Assembly: GCA_002842215.1 (NCBI GenBank) | Contig: PHCC01000016.1 | Location: 109,475 to 173,474, forward strand | DNA: 64,000 nucleotides | Source of the DNA: Betaproteobacteria bacterium HGW-Betaproteobacteria-9 | Lineage (GTDB): Bacteria; Pseudomonadota; Gammaproteobacteria; Burkholderiales; Burkholderiaceae_C | Reading direction: 5' to 3' | Shown here: positions 41,773 to 50,116 of the stretch, piece after piece | Position numbering within the stretch: the first letter of the stretch is position 1 | How the letters are laid out: each line of letters begins with the position of its first letter | Translations under genes and position numbers: made by a program | Notes under the pieces: generated by a model | What the model saw: the letters and a program-made list of their open reading frames with translations, nothing else | Databases searched by the model: none | Told to the model about the DNA's origin: nothing

Positions 41773-42335
41773 GGGAGGCTCCTTTAAGTCGGGTTGGCGC
41801 ATGACAAACGGTTCGTGGTGCAGGCTCCGCATGGCTGCGTGAGGGTTCGACCCAACCTCCCACCGATCGCGGCATTGACAAGCCATCACAGATCGGGCGG
41901 CGTGCTCACCGCTCATGCCAAGGCGGGCACCCATCAGCCCATTTTGAGTGGCAACTTTGATACGAATGAGGCGGCTTTTGCTTTCTTGTTGAACGGCATT
42001 GTGAAAAAACCACCATGTATGCATGCTGAATGGCTGATTCATCTTCTGTTCATCGCCGAAAAGCAAAGGCAGGTCTGTGGTCCTTTGCTGCTGAACAGCC
42101 CTGGCGTTGCCCTGTTGTGTCTGTCTTGGCAACGTGGCGTCTGGATTGAAGGGCCTCTCGGTGTGCCAGCGGGGCCCTGAAGTGAAAGTGATGATCCGTG
42201 CACGCTGCGAGCAGGTACTGTGTGAGCGCCAGCTGAATGGCTGATGAACGAGTTCCTCAGTGTCTGTACATCGAGGCAGGTGCAGACTGAAATCACAGTC
42301 AATGTCGACTGGGGGTTCACATAGAGGACTTCATC
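41773..42335. other. 563-base gap between divergent genes, no convincing gene
   Basis: Lies between the divergent PepSY gene and the small secreted protein gene. The one longer frame (41794-42180) has no RBS and no domain-like pattern. The AGAGGA before 42336 is the RBS of the next gene. Base composition is lower in GC than the neighbours. Confidence 0.5.
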
Positions 42336-42749
42336 ATGAACAAGATCTTGCTCTTTGCTTCGATTGGCATGTTGACAGTGGCTACCAGCACCTTGTCGCT
42401 GGCCGATGCCCGCGAACACCGTGCAGACCTGGGGATGGGGGTTCTGTCCGGTTATGACAAAGTCCATATGCAACTGGCATGGGACTCACGCAAACGCGAT
42501 GCGCATGCGGGCCGCGATGAAGCAAGCGACAACCGCGAACAGACCAAAGGCACGCGTCCGGATGACGGGGTCGACCACGGGATGCAGGCCGTGCCCACAA
42601 CTGCCGGTCCAGGCCAACCGGGTGACGGGTGGCTTTACTTCTCGCACCCTGCAGGGGATCGCGCCGTCGTCATTAGTCCGAATGGTGAGTACTACTTCAG
42701 CGGCGGCAAAGGTCTCAGTTTGGTCGCGGTGACGCAGCCACGATCCTGA
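42336..42749 (+). CDS. Small secreted protein of unknown function
   Basis: A 137-residue protein with a clear Sec signal (residues 1-24, MNKILLFASIGMLTVATSTL then SLADA) and a polar mature part ending in a short beta-like stretch (GWLYFSHPAGDRAVVISPNG, then EYYFSGG). AGAGGA precedes the ATG. No family recognised. Divergent from the flavinylation operon. Codon use is less GC-rich than the neighbours. Confidence 0.65.
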   Translation: MNKILLFASIGMLTVATSTLSLADAREHRADLGMGVLSGYDKVHMQLAWDSRKRDAHAGRDEASDNREQTKGTRPDDGVDHGMQAVPTTAGPGQPGDGWLYFSHPAGDRAVVISPNGEYYFSGGKGLSLVAVTQPRS

Positions 42750-43071
42750 GAGCCCGCAACCTCACGGGCGGTATTGGGTCGGGAACCCCAGTTCAGCCAG
42801 TGGCATTGGGCTGCTGACCTGCCGCTCGCATCGGGCCGTCGAAAAGAGATGTAAGGACAGCGACGGCTTTGGAGGGATGAGCCTCTTGGAACCGCCATCG
42901 GCCCATGGTGGCTGTGCTCTGGAACAGGTCATCGGCATGGAAATCATCCGATCTATAGGGTGACTGGAAGAGGCCGGTAGCGTGAGTACAAGGCAGGGCC
43001 ATGAAACAGACCTATGGTGGTTGCAGGCCCCTCCACCCCAGCCCTCCCCCAGAGGGGGAGGGCGTCGTTGC
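42750..43071. other. 322-base gap, repeat only
   Basis: Between the secreted-protein gene and a convergent Lrp gene. Contains the short GC-rich repeat at 43027-43064; nothing else supportable. Confidence 0.5.
43027..43064. repeat. GC-rich short repeat, copy 2
   Basis: GCCCCTCCACCCCAGCCCTC then CCCCAGAGGGGGAGGG. Inverted relative to the copy at 36631-36664. The CCCTCCCCCAGAGGGGGAGGG part is itself palindromic and may help end the Lrp transcript. Confidence 0.5.
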
Positions 43072-43539
43072 TCAAGCCGCATGCAACGGCAACGCCGTCT
43101 TGTACCGAACCTGCTTGAGTGCGAAGCTGGAGCGGATTTTTTCCAGCCCGGGAATCGGCGAGAGCTGCTCCAGGATGAAGCGCTCCAGCGCCCCGATGTC
43201 GGCCACGGCCACGCGCAGCAGGTAGTCGCTGTCGCCCGACATCAGGTAGCACTCCATCACCTCGTCGTGCTCGGCGATGCGGCGCTCGAACTCGGCCAGC
43301 GCGGCCTTGGACTGTTCTTTCAGGCTGACGGAGATGAAAACGTTGAGCCCCAGCCCCAAAGCCTTGGGGTCGGCCAAGGCCACATAGCGCTGGATCACGC
43401 CTTCGTTTTCCAGCGCCTTCACCCGTACCAGGCAGGGCGATGGCGAAAGGCTCACCCGCCGCGCCAGCTCCACGTTGCTGAGCGATCCGTCTTCCTGCAG
43501 CTCGGACAATATGCGGACATCAATAGAATTTAAAGCCAT
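43072..43539 (-). CDS. Lrp/AsnC-type regulator, divergent from an AceE-like gene
   Basis: A 155-residue Lrp regulator: [23 protein letters not shown] and [19 protein letters not shown], then an RAM domain ([20 protein letters not shown]). Divergent from the E1-type gene at 43643 with a perfect palindrome between them. The pairing resembles mdeR-mdeB of Pseudomonas putida, where an Lrp-type regulator controls methionine/2-oxobutyrate breakdown. ATG 43539 is chosen; ATG 43551 is an alternative. Confidence 0.87.
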   Translation of the reverse strand: MALNSIDVRILSELQEDGSLSNVELARRVSLSPSPCLVRVKALENEGVIQRYVALADPKALGLGLNVFISVSLKEQSKAALAEFERRIAEHDEVMECYLMSGDSDYLLRVAVADIGALERFILEQLSPIPGLEKIRSSFALKQVRYKTALPLHAA

Positions 43540-43546
43540 AAACACT

Positions 43547-43565
43547 TTCAAAAATGGTTTTTGAA
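43547..43565. promoter_or_regulatory. Palindrome upstream of the Lrp gene
   Basis: TTCAAAAA-TGG-TTTTTGAA: perfect 8-base arms, AT-rich centre, 8 bases upstream of the Lrp start and 78 bases before the E1 gene. Typical position for an Lrp-family operator acting on both genes. Confidence 0.6.
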
Positions 43566-43642
43566 GCAGTTTATGCCGTTTCTAGCCAACATTCGGCACC
43601 ATTTCAAAAGCACATGTGGTCAACAAACCCGTACAGTAATCC

Positions 43643-46258
43643 ATGACTGACACCCGCCAAGCCCGTTATCTCAACACCCCGGAAAGCGATACCGACCCCT
43701 CCGAAACAGCGGAGTGGCGCGAAGCGTTCACCGCGTTGCTGGCCTCACAAGGGCCCGAGCGCGCACGCTTCATGCTCGACGAGATGGCGCGCCTGGCACG
43801 GGGCCAGCGCATCGGCTGGCAGCCCGAGCTGAACACGCCCTACGTCAACACCATCGCGGTCGAAGACCAGCCCGCCTTCCCCGGCGACCTCGCGCTGGAA
43901 GAGCGCCTGGCCTCGCTGATGCGCTGGAACGCGCTGGCCATGGTGGTGCGCGCCAACCAGGCGTATGGCGAACTCGGCGGCCACATCGCCAGCTACGCCA
44001 GTGCGGCCGATCTGTTTGAGACCGGGTTCAACCACTTCTTTCGCGCCGGCCGCCAGGGTGACTTGGTGTTTTTCCAGCCGCACAGCGCACCCGGGGTGTA
44101 CGCCCGCGCTTTTCTTGAAGGGCGCCTGAGCGAAGCAGACCTGCTGCACTACCGGCAAGAGATCACCGCCCCGGCCAGCGGCGCACGCGGCCTCTCCAGC
44201 TACCCGCACCCGTGGCTGATGCCCGATTTCTGGCAGTTCCCCACCGGCTCCATGGGCATCGGCCCGATCAGCTCGATCTACCACGCGCGCTTCATGCGCT
44301 ACCTCACGCACCGCCAGTTGCAGAACTGCGAAGGCCGAAAAGTGTGGGGCGTGTTCGGCGACGGCGAGATGGACGAGCCCGAGAGCATGAGCGCGCTCAC
44401 GCTGGCCGCGCGCGAGAAGCTGGACAACCTGGTGTGGGTGGTCAACTGCAACCTGCAGCGGCTGGACGGCCCGGTGCGCGGCAACGGCCGCATCATCGAC
44501 GAGCTGGAAAAGCTGTTTGCCGGCGCGGGCTGGAACGTGATCAAGCTGGTGTGGGGCAGCGACTGGGACGGCCTCTTTGCGCGCGACACCAGCGGCGCCC
44601 TGGTGCGCGCGTTTGCCAACACGGTGGACGGCCAGATGCAGACCTTCGCCGCCAAGGACGGCCGCTTCAACCGCGATAACTTCTTCGGCCAGAACCCCGA
44701 GCTGGCGGCGCTGGCCCAGGGCATGACGGACGAGCAGATTGACCGCCTGAAGCGCGGTGGCCACGACCTGGTGAAGATCCACGCCGCCTACGCCGCCGCT
44801 GCCGCCCACACCGGCCAGCCCACCGTGATCCTGGCGCAGACCAAGAAGGGCTACGGCATGGGTGCGGCCGGCCAGGGCAAGATGACCACGCACAGCCAGA
44901 AGAAGTTCGACGAGGGCGACCTGATTCAATTCCGCAACCGCTTCAACCTGCCGCTGTCGGACGAGCAGGCCAAGGGACTGGCCTTCTTCAAGCCCGCCGA
45001 CGACAGCGCCGAGATGCGCTACCTGCGCGAGCACCGCACGGCGCTGGGTGGCGCCATGCCACGGCGCGAAACCGCGTGTGAGGTGGTGCCGGTGCCGGCC
45101 ATCGACGCCTACGCTAGCTTTGCGCTGAAGGCCGACGGCAAGGAGATGAGCACCACCATGGCCTTCGTGCGCATGCTCGGCACGCTGCTGAAAGACCCGG
45201 CTCTGGGCCCGCGCATCGTGCCCATCGTGGCCGACGAGGCGCGCACCTTCGGCATGGCCAACCTGTTCAAGCAGGTGGGCATTTACAGCAGCGTGGGCCA
45301 GCGCTACGCGCCGGAGGACATCGGCTCGGTGCTGAGCTACCGCGAGGCGCTGGAAGGCCAGATCCTGGAAGAAGGCATCAGCGAGGCCGGCGCACTGGCG
45401 AGCTGGACGGCGGCGGCCACCAGCTACAGCGTGCACGGCCTGGCCATGTTGCCGTTCTACATCTACTACTCGATGTTTGGTTTCCAGCGCGTGGGCGACG
45501 CGATCTGGGCCGCCGCCGACCAGCGCTCGCGCGGTTTCCTGCTCGGCGCCACCTCGGGCCGCACCACACTGGGCGGCGAAGGCCTGCAACACCAGGACGG
45601 CAGCAGCCACCTGGTGGCCGCCACCATCCCCAACTGCAAAGCCTACGACCCGGCGTTCGCGGGCGAGCTGGCCGTGATCGTCGACGCCGGCATGCGCGAG
45701 ATGCTCGTGGAGCAGAAGGACGTGTTCTATTACGTCACGCTGATGAACGAAAACTACGCCAACCCCGACCCGCCCGAGGGCGCGGCCGAGGGCGTGCTGA
45801 AGGGTGGCTACCGTTTCGGCAGCTTCGGGCCACAAGGCGGACAACGCGTCAGCCTGCTGGGCTCGGGCGCGATCTTCACCGAGGTGGTGAAGGCGGCGCA
45901 GCAACTGGCCGCGCAAGGCGTGGGCGTGGACGTGTTCAGCGTCACCAGCTGGAGCGAGCTGGCGCGCGACGGCATGGCGCACGAGGCCCACGATGCCGCC
46001 CAGGCCACCCGGGCCGATGCCTACCTGACGCAATTGCTCGCCAACAGCGCCGGCCCCATCGTGGCCGCCACCGACTACGTGCGCGCCGTGCCCGAGAGCG
46101 TGCGCGCCTACCTGCCCGAAGGCCGGCGCTACCTCACCCTGGGCACCGACGGCTTCGGCCGCAGCGACACACGCGCGGCCCTGCGCGCGTACTTCCGTGT
46201 CGATGCCGCCAGCATCGCGACAGCGGCCCTGGGGGCCTGCCGGTCCGGCGCGGCCTGA
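43643..46258 (+). CDS. AceE-like thiamine-diphosphate E1 component (possibly 2-oxobutyrate dehydrogenase, MdeB-like)
   Basis: An 871-residue homodimeric-type 2-oxoacid dehydrogenase E1: QPHSAPGVYARAFLEGRL (near residue 145), FPTGSMGIGPISSIYHARF (near 198), the thiamine-diphosphate motif GDGEMDEPESMSALTLA (near 239, with NCNLQRLDGPVRGNG), and C-terminal transketolase-like segments (DEARTFGMANLFKQVGIYS; GLQHQDGSSHL). No E2, E3 or lipoyl protein is adjacent, so it must borrow these from a main complex. The Lrp neighbour suggests a specialised substrate such as 2-oxobutyrate rather than the main pyruvate complex. Substrate is inference. Confidence 0.85.
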   Translation: MTDTRQARYLNTPESDTDPSETAEWREAFTALLASQGPERARFMLDEMARLARGQRIGWQPELNTPYVNTIAVEDQPAFPGDLALEERLASLMRWNALAMVVRANQAYGELGGHIASYASAADLFETGFNHFFRAGRQGDLVFFQPHSAPGVYARAFLEGRLSEADLLHYRQEITAPASGARGLSSYPHPWLMPDFWQFPTGSMGIGPISSIYHARFMRYLTHRQLQNCEGRKVWGVFGDGEMDEPESMSALTLAAREKLDNLVWVVNCNLQRLDGPVRGNGRIIDELEKLFAGAGWNVIKLVWGSDWDGLFARDTSGALVRAFANTVDGQMQTFAAKDGRFNRDNFFGQNPELAALAQGMTDEQIDRLKRGGHDLVKIHAAYAAAAAHTGQPTVILAQTKKGYGMGAAGQGKMTTHSQKKFDEGDLIQFRNRFNLPLSDEQAKGLAFFKPADDSAEMRYLREHRTALGGAMPRRETACEVVPVPAIDAYASFALKADGKEMSTTMAFVRMLGTLLKDPALGPRIVPIVADEARTFGMANLFKQVGIYSSVGQRYAPEDIGSVLSYREALEGQILEEGISEAGALASWTAAATSYSVHGLAMLPFYIYYSMFGFQRVGDAIWAAADQRSRGFLLGATSGRTTLGGEGLQHQDGSSHLVAATIPNCKAYDPAFAGELAVIVDAGMREMLVEQKDVFYYVTLMNENYANPDPPEGAAEGVLKGGYRFGSFGPQGGQRVSLLGSGAIFTEVVKAAQQLAAQGVGVDVFSVTSWSELARDGMAHEAHDAAQATRADAYLTQLLANSAGPIVAATDYVRAVPESVRAYLPEGRRYLTLGTDGFGRSDTRAALRAYFRVDAASIATAALGACRSGAA

Positions 46259-46321
46259 GCGTCCGCCGTTCAAGGTCCTTCTCTGCCTTTGTCTGGCGAG
46301 AGCGGCCCGTCTGGCGGTTGA

Positions 46322-46513
46322 AGCACCTCGCGGCTGCGGCAGGCGCTGTCCGGCGGGGGCTCATACTGGGGCGTCGCCACCGAGCACCGCCATTACCCCG
46401 ACGCCATCCACGCCTGCATCCACTTCACCGCGGTCTCGCCGCTGGGCGGACAGGTGCTGGACGATTTCGCGCAGTGGCTGCGCGGCCGCGTCGATGCGCA
46501 ACCGCGGGTCTGA
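46322..46513 (+). pseudogene. Possible C-terminal gene remnant
   Basis: A 63-codon open stretch with no ATG, GTG or TTG start, reading SYWGVATEHRHYPDAIHACI then HFTAVSPLGGQVLDDFAQWL and ending at TGA 46511. The composition is that of a real protein, and amphipathic helices at the end recall C-termini of regulators, but I cannot name the family. Upstream stop at 46319-46321. Confidence 0.35.
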
Positions 46514-46524
46514 TCGCCGGGCGC

Positions 46525-48870
46525 TCAGCCCACGGGTCGAGGGTCGACCACCCACCACGCCGGCAGCAATCGGCGCACCTCGGCGCGCGCAAAGCGGTCG
46601 TCGAGCAGCCAGACCGTGCCGTGGTCCTGCTCGCTGCGGATCACGCGGCCCGCGGCCTGCACCACTTTCTGTACGCCGGGGAACAGGTAGGTGTAGTCGT
46701 AGCCCCGGCCAAACTTCGCCTGCAGCCGGGCCTTGAGCTGTTCGTTCACCGGGTTCACCTGCGGCAGGCCCAGCGTGGCGATGAAGGCGCCGATGAGCCG
46801 GCGTCCGGGCAGGTCGATGCCTTCGCCGAACGCACCGCCGAGCACCGCGAAGCCGATGCCCTGGCCGCCATCGCTAAAGCGGGCGATGAAGGCTTCGCGC
46901 TCGGGCTCGCCCATGCCGCGCGACTGCGCCCAGACCGGGATATCCGGGTGGCGCTGCTGCAGCCGGTCGAGCGCCTGCGCCAGGTAGTCGAAGCTGCTGA
47001 AAAACGCCAGGTAGTTGCCGGGCTCGGCCGCGAACTGCGCCGCCATGGTGTCGGCCATGGGCGTGAGCGAAGCCAGCCGGTCGGTCCAGCGGGTCGAGAT
47101 GTGGGGCGCCACGCGCACCGCAAGCTGTTCGCCGCTAAACGGCGAGGGCACGTCCACGCGCAAGGTGTCGACCGGCAGGCCCAGCAGGTCGGCCACGTAG
47201 TCCATGGGCGCGAGCGTGGCCGAGAACAGCGTGGCGCCGCGCACGGCGCTCCAGCGGTCCTGCAGCAGCGGGCCGGGTACGAGGTTGCGCAGACTGATCA
47301 GCGGTTGCGCCACGCGCGTGCCCGGGGCGGGGTGGGGCGTGCGCGTGAGGTCACAGAGGCTGTGGTCGCCGTGCAGTTCGGCCACGCGCTGGAAGTGCAG
47401 CGCCTCGAAAAACCAGGCCTGCAGCGGGCCGCCCGCGGCGTCTTGCGGGTGCAGCGCGAGGTGGTCGCCGATCTCGCCGCAGAGCTGTTGCAGCGCGGCG
47501 TTGAACGCGCCCGGGGGTTCGGGCAATACCGTGTAGTCGCTCGCCTGTTCCCGCGCCAGCGCGTTCCACTGGCGGTGCAGCCGGTCGAGGCCTTTTTTCA
47601 GCGCGGCCGGTGCGCTGCGGCGCAGCGCCTGGAAGGCGGCCGGGTCGAGCTGGGCGCTGTACATGGCGCGGGCGCGTTCGATCAGGTTGTGCGCCTCGTC
47701 CACCAGCAGCACGGTCTGCCAGCCGTGTTCGAGCGTGAGGCCGTGCCAGTGGGCGCCGAGGTCGAAGAAGTGGTTCACATCGCCCACCGCCACATCGCTC
47801 CAGCGCAGCATCTCCTGCCCCAGGTAGTAGGGGCACACGCTGTGTTCCAGCGCCAGCTCGCGCAGCGCGGCCTTGTCCAGCCAGCCGGCCTGCGCGGCGG
47901 CGGCGCGGGCCGCGGGCAGGCGGTCGTAGAAACCGCGCGCGAGCGGGCAGGACTCGCCGTGGCACGCTTTGTCGGGGTGTTCGCAGGCCTTGTCGCGCGC
48001 CACGCGTTCGAGCACGCGCAGCGGCAGCACCGGGCGCGCGGGCGCCTGGCTGGCGGCGCCGAGCCGCGCCAGCGCGTCCAGCGCGAGCTGGCGGCCGGTG
48101 GTGCGCGCGGTCAGGTAGAAGAGCTTGTCCAGCCCCTGCGCAGGCGCGGCCTTGAGCGCGGCGAACAGCGTGGCCGCCGTCTTGCCGATGCCGGTGGGCG
48201 CCTGCGCCATGAGCACGCGGCCGGCCGCGTGGGTGCGGTAGACGGCCTCGGCCAGCGCGCGCTGGCCGGCGCGGAAATCGGGGAAGGGAAAGGCCAGCGC
48301 GCGCAGCGCGGCGTCGCGCACCGTGCGGTGCGCGCGCTCCTGCCGGGCCCAGCCGCTGTAGCGTTCGCACAGGTCTTCGAAGTGCGCGCGCAGGGCGTTG
48401 GCGCTCTGGGTTTCCGACAGCGGCGTCTCTTGGCCGGTGTCGATGTTGAAGTACACCAGCACCAGCTCGATGCGCTCCAGCCCGAGCTGCTCGCACAACA
48501 TCCAGCCGTAGACCCGGGCCTGCGCCCAGTGAAGCGCGCGCGCGTTGTCCGCGATCAGCGTGGCGTCGCCGCGGTGGGTCTTGATCTCTTCCAGGCGCAT
48601 CACGCTGGCGTCCCAGCCGTCCGCCCGGCCCTGCACGCGCAGGCCGCGCCACTGGCTGGCCAGCGGCACCTCGCGCTGGTAACCCGCGCCGCGCCGCGAC
48701 GTCACCTCGCCATGGCCGGCCACGCCTTCGCTGCCGGAAGGCGAGGGCGTGAAGCGCAGATCCAGGTCGCCCCGGCGCGCCGCGAAATCGCACAGCGTGC
48801 GCACCGCCACGGCACCCAGCGGGGCGTCGGCGGCGGCTTCGTCAACCAGTCGGGGCGTGGCGGTGTTCAT
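46525..48870 (-). CDS. XPD/DinG-like iron-sulfur helicase fused to an N-terminal Cas4-like nuclease
   Basis: A 781-residue fusion. Residues about 50-135 look like a RecB/Cas4-type PD-(D/E)XK nuclease: GRADGW (Asp84), LEEIKT (Glu95, Lys97), then QARVYGW (Gln117 and Tyr121, the QxxxY motif). The rest is a superfamily 2 helicase: AQAPTGIGKTAATLF Walker A (near 215), cysteines of a 4Fe-4S domain (CEHPDKACHGESCP near 287 and CPYYLGQEML near 340), VDEAHNLIERA (DEAH, near 384), GATLFSATL, and a C-terminal QAAGRVIRSEQD (near 746). It probably unwinds 5'-tailed or branched DNA in repair. Divergent from a second nuclease-like gene. Start 48870 (MNTATPRL) chosen at the onset of the nuclease fold. Confidence 0.85.
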   Translation of the reverse strand: MNTATPRLVDEAAADAPLGAVAVRTLCDFAARRGDLDLRFTPSPSGSEGVAGHGEVTSRRGAGYQREVPLASQWRGLRVQGRADGWDASVMRLEEIKTHRGDATLIADNARALHWAQARVYGWMLCEQLGLERIELVLVYFNIDTGQETPLSETQSANALRAHFEDLCERYSGWARQERAHRTVRDAALRALAFPFPDFRAGQRALAEAVYRTHAAGRVLMAQAPTGIGKTAATLFAALKAAPAQGLDKLFYLTARTTGRQLALDALARLGAASQAPARPVLPLRVLERVARDKACEHPDKACHGESCPLARGFYDRLPAARAAAAQAGWLDKAALRELALEHSVCPYYLGQEMLRWSDVAVGDVNHFFDLGAHWHGLTLEHGWQTVLLVDEAHNLIERARAMYSAQLDPAAFQALRRSAPAALKKGLDRLHRQWNALAREQASDYTVLPEPPGAFNAALQQLCGEIGDHLALHPQDAAGGPLQAWFFEALHFQRVAELHGDHSLCDLTRTPHPAPGTRVAQPLISLRNLVPGPLLQDRWSAVRGATLFSATLAPMDYVADLLGLPVDTLRVDVPSPFSGEQLAVRVAPHISTRWTDRLASLTPMADTMAAQFAAEPGNYLAFFSSFDYLAQALDRLQQRHPDIPVWAQSRGMGEPEREAFIARFSDGGQGIGFAVLGGAFGEGIDLPGRRLIGAFIATLGLPQVNPVNEQLKARLQAKFGRGYDYTYLFPGVQKVVQAAGRVIRSEQDHGTVWLLDDRFARAEVRRLLPAWWVVDPRPVG

Positions 48871-48915
48871 GGGCGGGGCAGTACACGGGCATGGTACTGG
48901 ATATATAGTCAGTTC

Positions 48916-49749
48916 ATGGAGCCTGCCTTTTCCCCCGAACCGCCCCCGCTCACCCGCCAGCACCACCGGCGCCTGCGCGACATTTACCGCTCGGCCGGCT
49001 GGCCCTGCGCCGACATGGTCGAGGTCGAACTGCTGGCGGCCGGCCTGCTGGAGCGCCGCGTATCCGCCGATGGTCATGAAACCCTGCGCGTGACCGATGC
49101 CGGCATCCAGACGCTGGCGCGCGTCTTCGCCAGCAACAAGGCCGCGCGCACACCGCACGAGGCCCTGGTCGAGCAGGTGGCGGTGGCCATGACGCGCGCG
49201 GGCCGCCTGGCCTGGCGTGGGCTGATGCTGCGCGTGCCGCTGCCGCGCGCGCTGCTGTCGGGCGAGGCCGCAGCGCCGGTGGCGGCGGAGCCCGCGCCCG
49301 GCTGGGCGGCGCAGATGGCGGCCTTTGAATCCGAAGTGACCACCGACCCCGCAGCACCCGAACACGCCTGGTGCATGGCCTGCCCCGACGTGTTTTCCAT
49401 CCGCCGCAGCTCGGTCGAGGCCTACCTGGAGCCGGTGGTGCACGAGATCAAGGTCAGCCGCGCCGACCTGCTGGGCGACCTGAAAAAACCCGCCAAGCGC
49501 GCCGCCTACCTGGAGATGGCCAGCGCCTGCTGGTACGTGCTCGGGCACGACGCCAAAGGCCGGCCCATCGCAAGACCCGAAGAGGTGCCGCCCGAGTGCG
49601 GCGTGATGTACGCCCGCGACGGCGAACTCACCATCGCCCGCGAAGCGCCGCGCCGCGGCATCGAACGCCTGCCGTTCCATGTGTGGATGACGCTGGCGCA
49701 GAGCGAGCCCGCCGTGCGGCTGGAGGAGTCGGGTCAGGCGCGCTTCTGA
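48916..49749 (+). CDS. PD-(D/E)XK-like protein with winged-helix start
   Basis: A 277-residue protein of uncertain function. Residues about 12-72 look like a winged helix (RRLRDIYRSAGWPCADMVEV; VTDAGIQTLARVF). The second half has PDVFSIRR (Asp158), VVHEIKVSRADLLGDL (Glu177, Lys179) and KRAAYLEMASACWYVL, the D-(E)xK layout of restriction/repair-type nucleases and of MmcB-like proteins. It is divergent from the helicase-nuclease gene with 45 bases between the starts, which suggests a shared DNA-repair or defence role. ATG 48916; GTATATT-like AT-rich DNA lies just upstream. Confidence 0.7.
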   Translation: MEPAFSPEPPPLTRQHHRRLRDIYRSAGWPCADMVEVELLAAGLLERRVSADGHETLRVTDAGIQTLARVFASNKAARTPHEALVEQVAVAMTRAGRLAWRGLMLRVPLPRALLSGEAAAPVAAEPAPGWAAQMAAFESEVTTDPAAPEHAWCMACPDVFSIRRSSVEAYLEPVVHEIKVSRADLLGDLKKPAKRAAYLEMASACWYVLGHDAKGRPIARPEEVPPECGVMYARDGELTIAREAPRRGIERLPFHVWMTLAQSEPAVRLEESGQARF

Positions 49750-49775
49750 GGGGCTGAGCGCTGGCCCACCGGGGC

Positions 49776-50111
49776 TCAGCGGTCGTCCGTGCTCAGCTGG
49801 ATCTGGATCACCCCGTTGCTCACGCGCACCGGGTAGACGCGCACGGTCAGCGCGGCGGCGCCTTGGGGTGCGCCGGCCATGCGGCCGTCGGACAGGCGGA
49901 AACGCAGGCCGTGCGCGGGGCATCTGACATGGCCGCTGTCATCGAGCCGGCCGGTGCACAGCGAGGCGCCGCTGTGCGGGCAGCTGTCGTCGATGGCGTA
50001 CAGGGTGTGGGCGCTGCGGAACACGACGATCTGGTGGCCCTGGATGCGCACCAGCGTGCGGCCCGCGGCGTCGAGCCGGCTGGCGTCGCCTGCGTCCACC
50101 CAGTCCGTCAT
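49776..50111 (-). CDS. Rieske 2Fe-2S ferredoxin-like protein
   Basis: A 111-residue single-domain Rieske protein: CPHSGASLCTG (near residue 44) and CPAHGLRFRLSDG (near 64). It is an electron carrier for an oxygenase or an assimilatory enzyme, but no partner is adjacent: the neighbours are a YeiH-type transporter and an acyl-CoA ligase on the same strand. The start overlaps the region just before the YeiH stop, so the genes are coupled. GTG at 50120 (VSTMTDW) is an alternative start. Confidence 0.85.
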   Translation of the reverse strand: MTDWVDAGDASRLDAAGRTLVRIQGHQIVVFRSAHTLYAIDDSCPHSGASLCTGRLDDSGHVRCPAHGLRFRLSDGRMAGAPQGAAALTVRVYPVRVSNGVIQIQLSTDDR

Positions 50112-50116
50112 GGTGC

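Noticed and set aside
41794..42180. 128-codon frame in the 563-base gap
   Set aside because: No RBS, no signal peptide or domain, and composition unlike a protein family.
43745..46273. 842-codon minus-strand frame opposite the E1 gene
   Set aside because: Antisense shadow, low-complexity His/Arg/Gln/Ala composition.
46318..49749. 1143-codon open frame on the + strand opposite the helicase gene
   Set aside because: Its first 860 codons are the complement of the helicase gene and lack any domain pattern; only the last 277 codons (from 48916) are a real gene.
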